A DNA stretch of 13,231 bases, from positions 1 to 13,231 of the forward strand of contig JAQIWT010000991.1 in assembly GCA_034696485.1 (NCBI GenBank), written 5' to 3'. Positions 9,607-13,231 of this stretch are shown one piece after another (position 1 is the stretch's first letter; each line of letters opens with the position of its first letter). The DNA comes from Isohypsibius dastychi (lineage: Eukaryota > Tardigrada > Eutardigrada > Parachela > Isohypsibiidae). A program made the translations under genes and the position numbers. Below the pieces are notes generated by a model. It was not told the DNA's origin and did not search any database. It saw only the letters and a program-made list of their open reading frames with translations.

Positions 9607-10849
9607 CCCAAAGAACACTTCGCTAGGTGCCCGGCTCGCAGTGAAACTACCTCATCAGCAGCTGTGCTGAGGCGGAATTCTCGAATTATTTCTTTGAAAA
9701 CGAATTTCTCGCAAACTATCATCGCTCAAACCGAAGATTGTGTGTTAGGATGGCAGGGGGCTTTGTTGCAAGTCGGGTAATTTCCGGATTGTGAGTTTTG
9801 ACTGCTGCGCCACCGTCAGCTGATGTAGTCAGAGCTTCGTTTGTCTCAGCAACTAGAAAACCGGTCATTCTCTCCGAATCCTCTGGTGCACCGATTTGTT
9901 TGTCTCTGGGGAGATAGCCAATCACGAAACCTGTTCATGGACCAACATGAGTCTTCCTATTAATGTCGAAGATGCTGAATTCAGACCTGACTGCTTGATC
10001 TCTGGTCCATTCTGTCAGCAGGTAGAAGTTTGAAGTGATATCGTCGAAACTATGAGTTCCAGCAGTCCAATCAGTTGACAACTGACTGGGAAGTTCAGTC
10101 GACCCTTTAGAATCAGGAGCAAGTGAACGAATATTGTAAGTTGCTGTGCAATAGTTACATTCCTGTGACTAAGGACATTTGGTGTTTCCCGGCCTCATCG
10201 ACTACCAGGCCATGTTCGCGGATAGTGATGAAGCGAATAAACGGCCATTGTCATCGAATACGGTGTACTTCTGGCTTAATTTTTCCTGAAAGTCCACTAC
10301 TCGTGAATAAAATATCAGTGATTTCCTCCAACAATGGTTCCGAAGCTTGAGCATCATCATTGAAATGCGCTTGTTGAGCTAGTCATTCTTGTGCCAGATT
10401 CCCATGGATTGAGTCCACAAGAGTTAATATGTTAGTTGCGTACTGCCGTTTGTCAGTGTTTGTCCTGTTTGTCCTGGACGGCTGAACAGCGGAAGAGACC
10501 TGGACTTCCCAAGGAAGTGCAGCTGAACTCTTAGAACTTAAGTACCAGTTGTATAAATGTTTTGTCGTCGCATCCTTTCTCGATATATTTTGTTCCGCTT
10601 TCAAAGGCGGGCTTCAGGAATATGTTCACACGTGGTAAGTAGGCGGAGTCGACACCGCTGATATCTGTGCTCACTGATCGACTGACGTTTGGTATTTGTC
10701 GAGAACCTTGCACAAACGTATGCTGGTCTCGTCATCAAGAGAGGGTTGAGACGCACTCAAATCACTTGTAACGGTTTGACCGAAGCTGCATCGCGTTCCG
10801 TAAAACGGTCTCATTTCGTTTGGACGGTAGACATCATCTTCTATCACCG
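9607..10849 (-). CDS. unrecognised exon chain with three in-frame TGA codons
   Basis: Exons 10849-10675, 10611-10206, 10168-9814 and 9724-9607 join in matching phase on the minus strand, through introns of 63 (GTGAGC donor), 37 (GTAGTC) and 89 nt (weak GTGGCG donor). The chain is about 350 codons long. It contains TGA at 10383-10385, 10251-10253 and 9935-9937 but no TAA or TAG. Protein-like segments include DDETSIRLCKVLDKYQ, LLEEITDILF, NFYLLTEWTRDQAVRSEF and GFVIGYLPRDKQIGAPEDSE. GFVIGYLPR loosely recalls the GFVLDGFPR strand-loop of adenylate kinases, which would suit a first AK9 kinase repeat, but its surroundings do not continue the fold convincingly. Alternatives are a separate gene, a decayed copy, or false exons. 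Confidence 0.35.
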
Positions 10850-12421
10850 CTTCAGAAAGTTCAGAACACGATAAGCGAGGAAACACGAAGTAGCTTTCAC
10901 AGCCTTATGACTGATCATGCCCAATAAGAGCAATTTTACGGTTAACGATATGATTTATTGTGGTACTTAGCAACCAGGCAGTGTTCCAAATGCGGAACAA
11001 CGTTCGGATCACAAACGGTCTGTCGTGGTTAGTAAAGATGGACAATAGTTAGTTCGTAGTTTTTAGTCCGATCATTTAGTTCAAGTTTCGTGCTAAACTC
11101 CCAAGAATAGTTAGTCGCGAAAACTAAACTACCGACTTTAGTTTAGTTGTAAAATTGTTTTTAGTTCACGGAAAAGAAAACAATTTTTTGCCTGGTTTAA
11201 CGAAGCGTAAAAAATGAAAAATTGTTTTCTGTCAAGATAAACTTAGGTTGCAACCCTCTTCCCATGTCAAAAACGTTGATGGCCCTGTTAATGTGATCGT
11301 TGTTGATGATGATGATATTGCGTTGCGGTGTTGTGGTACGAAAATGTTTATTTGTTTGCTTTCGAACTATAGCCACTGGTTAGCCAGCGGTGAACTAGAA
11401 TGTGCGCTCAATGAAAACGAAGTAAGATTAAGATGTAGCAGACCATCAAAAAGCGGTGACTCTCAAGGAGCTAAATTTTCTTAACCGGCTCACAATAAAA
11501 TAGTCGAAATAAAAATAGCAAAATTTCCGTCATGAACTTGCCCGTGTGAAGTGAGTACATGCACGTGCCCATGGCAAAATGCAAATAAGATGGTTCATGC
11601 AAATAAGAACACAAGACTCGAAGATTGGAGAAGTCTAGTTGAGGCAATGTTTCTTTTCTCTTTGTGTCATTTAACAAATGGTTCTTTCTAAAATGTTTGA
11701 TAAAAAGTCTGTCAAATCCGAAAAATTCGAAGAGATTGGGAGAACAAGCGATTTCTGAATCATGTCACTAGCTACAGTACCATACAGTGGAATCTCTCAA
11801 TCAGAACACGCGCGTGACAGAAAATTTTATTCAGAATTCACAGGGGGATCCCTCGAGGGGAACAAGTGTCTATTTGTTAGACATACATCTTTCTGTTTGT
11901 ATACAATCTTAACAACGGATCCATATAGATCGTATCGGTCTTTTGCCACTTGAATAACCACAGAACGTAGCGTGGTCCCATGTGAGATTTGGCATAGACA
12001 CATGAAGCCCACCGATTCGAACAGAAAGTCACCTTCGCGCACGCAGTTTGTTGTTTGTCAAAACAACAGGAAACACGAGCTGTACCAAGAGCCACACGCA
12101 AATATAGCCAACCATTACGACCCATCTTCTGCTCTATCTGGAGGAACAGCTGACCAATGCACAACGGGCAGAACAATTCATCCAGTTGATTAAGCTTGGG
12201 CTTCTGTTCCGGGAAAAATTGACTCGAGACAGACAGCACTCGAGCCAGCTTTGATATTCAACGACAAAAAAAAGAAGTGAATAACGGATGGATAAATAAC
12301 GCCCTCAAAGCCAAGGAGTTTATCGATGCAAAGCCAGGAGTGCTAAAGGTTATTCCATAACTTTAACCCACATAGCGACTCAACTACCAGAAACACAAGC
12401 TTGGTTTGCGAGGCTGCTCAC
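10850..12421. other. mostly non-coding gap
   Basis: About 1.6 kb without a supported exon chain. One minus-strand stretch, 12032-11887, has an AG acceptor, a GTATGT donor and an open frame of 48 codons, but overlapping frames look equally plausible, so I do not call it. The region holds the TAGTT-rich inverted repeat at 11122-11148. Confidence 0.35.
11122..11148. repeat. inverted repeat in a TAGTT-rich patch
   Basis: Arms AACTAAACT (11122-11130) and AGTTTAGTT (11140-11148) are perfect complements around a 9-nt loop. They lie in a patch, about 11045-11165, with many more TAGTTAGT, TTTAGT and ACTAA copies on both strands. This could be part of a small interspersed repeat or MITE, but no terminal duplication was found. 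Confidence 0.6.
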
Positions 12422-13100
12422 GGACAAATTTTTAGTACCAGCTCCACAAAATATTCTGGAAGGATTGACCATTACGGTGTTCTCTGAATCATCACTTTCA
12501 CCTTCAAGCTCATTCGCGCCTTCAACGACGACATATTTTTTCTTTCAAATGCGGTGATTCCGTGATTTCATCTAAATTTCTCCCAGATGGTGAATATAAT
12601 TCACTGTTACTCGGCCACTTCTCATACGGGAACGATGCTTTGGACGTCCGTAATCGGCTTACCAGATGAAACATTTCAAGTAGCATTTTAGCATGATGCT
12701 TGGCTGGTATTTCGGAGAAACCAGTACGTATCATCAAATCTCTCCAGTGCAGATCCATGTGGGCGTTTACTTCTCCATTCACTCTCGTGTTGACGACTTC
12801 TTCCGAATTCCCCTTCCAGCGCAACAGAACATCAATCAATTGCTGTAAGGATTCTGAAAATCTCAAAGTGACTGACATTTTTGGTCCACCTGAAAGCTAT
12901 ATTTTGTAAAATCCAACCGCTTTTCAATCCAAGGCTTTCCCTGAGAAGAAGCTTTCGAAGGAAATCTCCAAACATGACTGGTTTCCTGCAATCTGCTTTG
13001 ATTTTGCTGGGGGATTTGTCGCATTTGGAATAACCAGGGTCAGTCTGACACTGTTTACCACAGAGCCAATGTTGCATGTTGCCGTCAACACTGATTTCGC
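12422..13100 (-). CDS. unrecognised three-exon fragment
   Basis: Exons 13100-13059, 12889-12663 and 12541-12422 join in phase on the minus strand, with introns of 169 and 121 nt. The first acceptor is GCCTTTTTAG, the middle donor is GTAAGC and the last donor is GTGAGC. The middle exon is the most convincing: a helical protein with SESLQQLIDVLLRWKGNSEE and IPAKHHAKMLLEMFHL. The third is acidic (ELEGESDDSENTVMV). If the GTAAGC donor is not used, the middle frame instead runs on to a TGA near 12522. I recognise no family. It lies upstream of the other chains on the same strand and could be the N-terminal part of the same gene. Confidence 0.4.
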
Positions 13101-13173
13101 CTAAAAAGGCAAAAAACTGGTTTCTTATATTGTGCTGCTTTTTTGTATCAGTTTTACCGTAATGACCGAATTA

Positions 13174-13175
<2 letters not shown>

Positions 13176-13231
<56 letters not shown>
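13176..13231. repeat. poly-G tract running to the window end (G56 or more)
   Basis: Unbroken G from 13176 to the last base. Its length and its position at the edge suggest either a very long genomic G-tract or an assembly or sequencing artefact at a contig end. Confidence 0.9.

Noticed and set aside
11877-12239. 120-codon minus-strand open frame with FCPLC
   Set aside because: No recognisable fold, no flanking exon in phase, and an overlapping frame (12032-11887) with better splice signals. Too uncertain to call.

Overview
The window looks like nuclear DNA of a eukaryote that has cilia or flagella, most likely an invertebrate animal. No long bacterial-type reading frame exists. The coding sequence found here is broken into short exons on the minus strand, joined by GT-AG introns that are often only 37-75 nt long, with one possible exon junction of 240 nt and longer gaps. 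Introns of this size fit a flatworm, but that is an inference and other small-genome eukaryotes are not excluded. Three mononucleotide C/G tracts lie at the start, near 8.95 kb and at the very end, where the sequence runs out in 56 G.

The firm anchor is 6748-8500, minus strand. Six exons there join in consistent phase. They encode a basic RWRRSKW block, a CPV block, a partner segment ending in ENPRLYIPPP, and then a P-loop nucleotide-kinase core with GPPKSGRT. This order is the one known from the second kinase repeat of adenylate kinase 9 (AK9 / algal FAP42), an axonemal multi-domain adenylate kinase. The P-loop has Arg where the family has its catalytic Lys. A TAA stop and an AATAAA signal about 120 nt beyond it may mark the transcript end, which would make this protein far shorter than vertebrate AK9.

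Three other minus-strand exon chains are built only from reading-frame and splice-phase consistency, and I do not recognise their products. They lie at 12422-13100 (three exons), 9607-10849 (four or five exons) and 441-2424 (seven exons ending in TAG). They may be parts of the same large gene or separate neighbours. Two of the chains contain in-frame TGA codons, four in all, with no in-frame TAA or TAG. This suggests decay, a wrong model or recoding, and is the most unusual signal in the window.

The rest is non-coding as far as I can see. A 4.3 kb block (2425-6747) holds a perfect pol III B-box in a T-arm-like hairpin (possible SINE) and one modest forward ORF. The 8501-9606 gap holds a 10-bp perfect hairpin beside a C23 tract. 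The 10850-12421 gap holds a TAGTT-rich inverted repeat.
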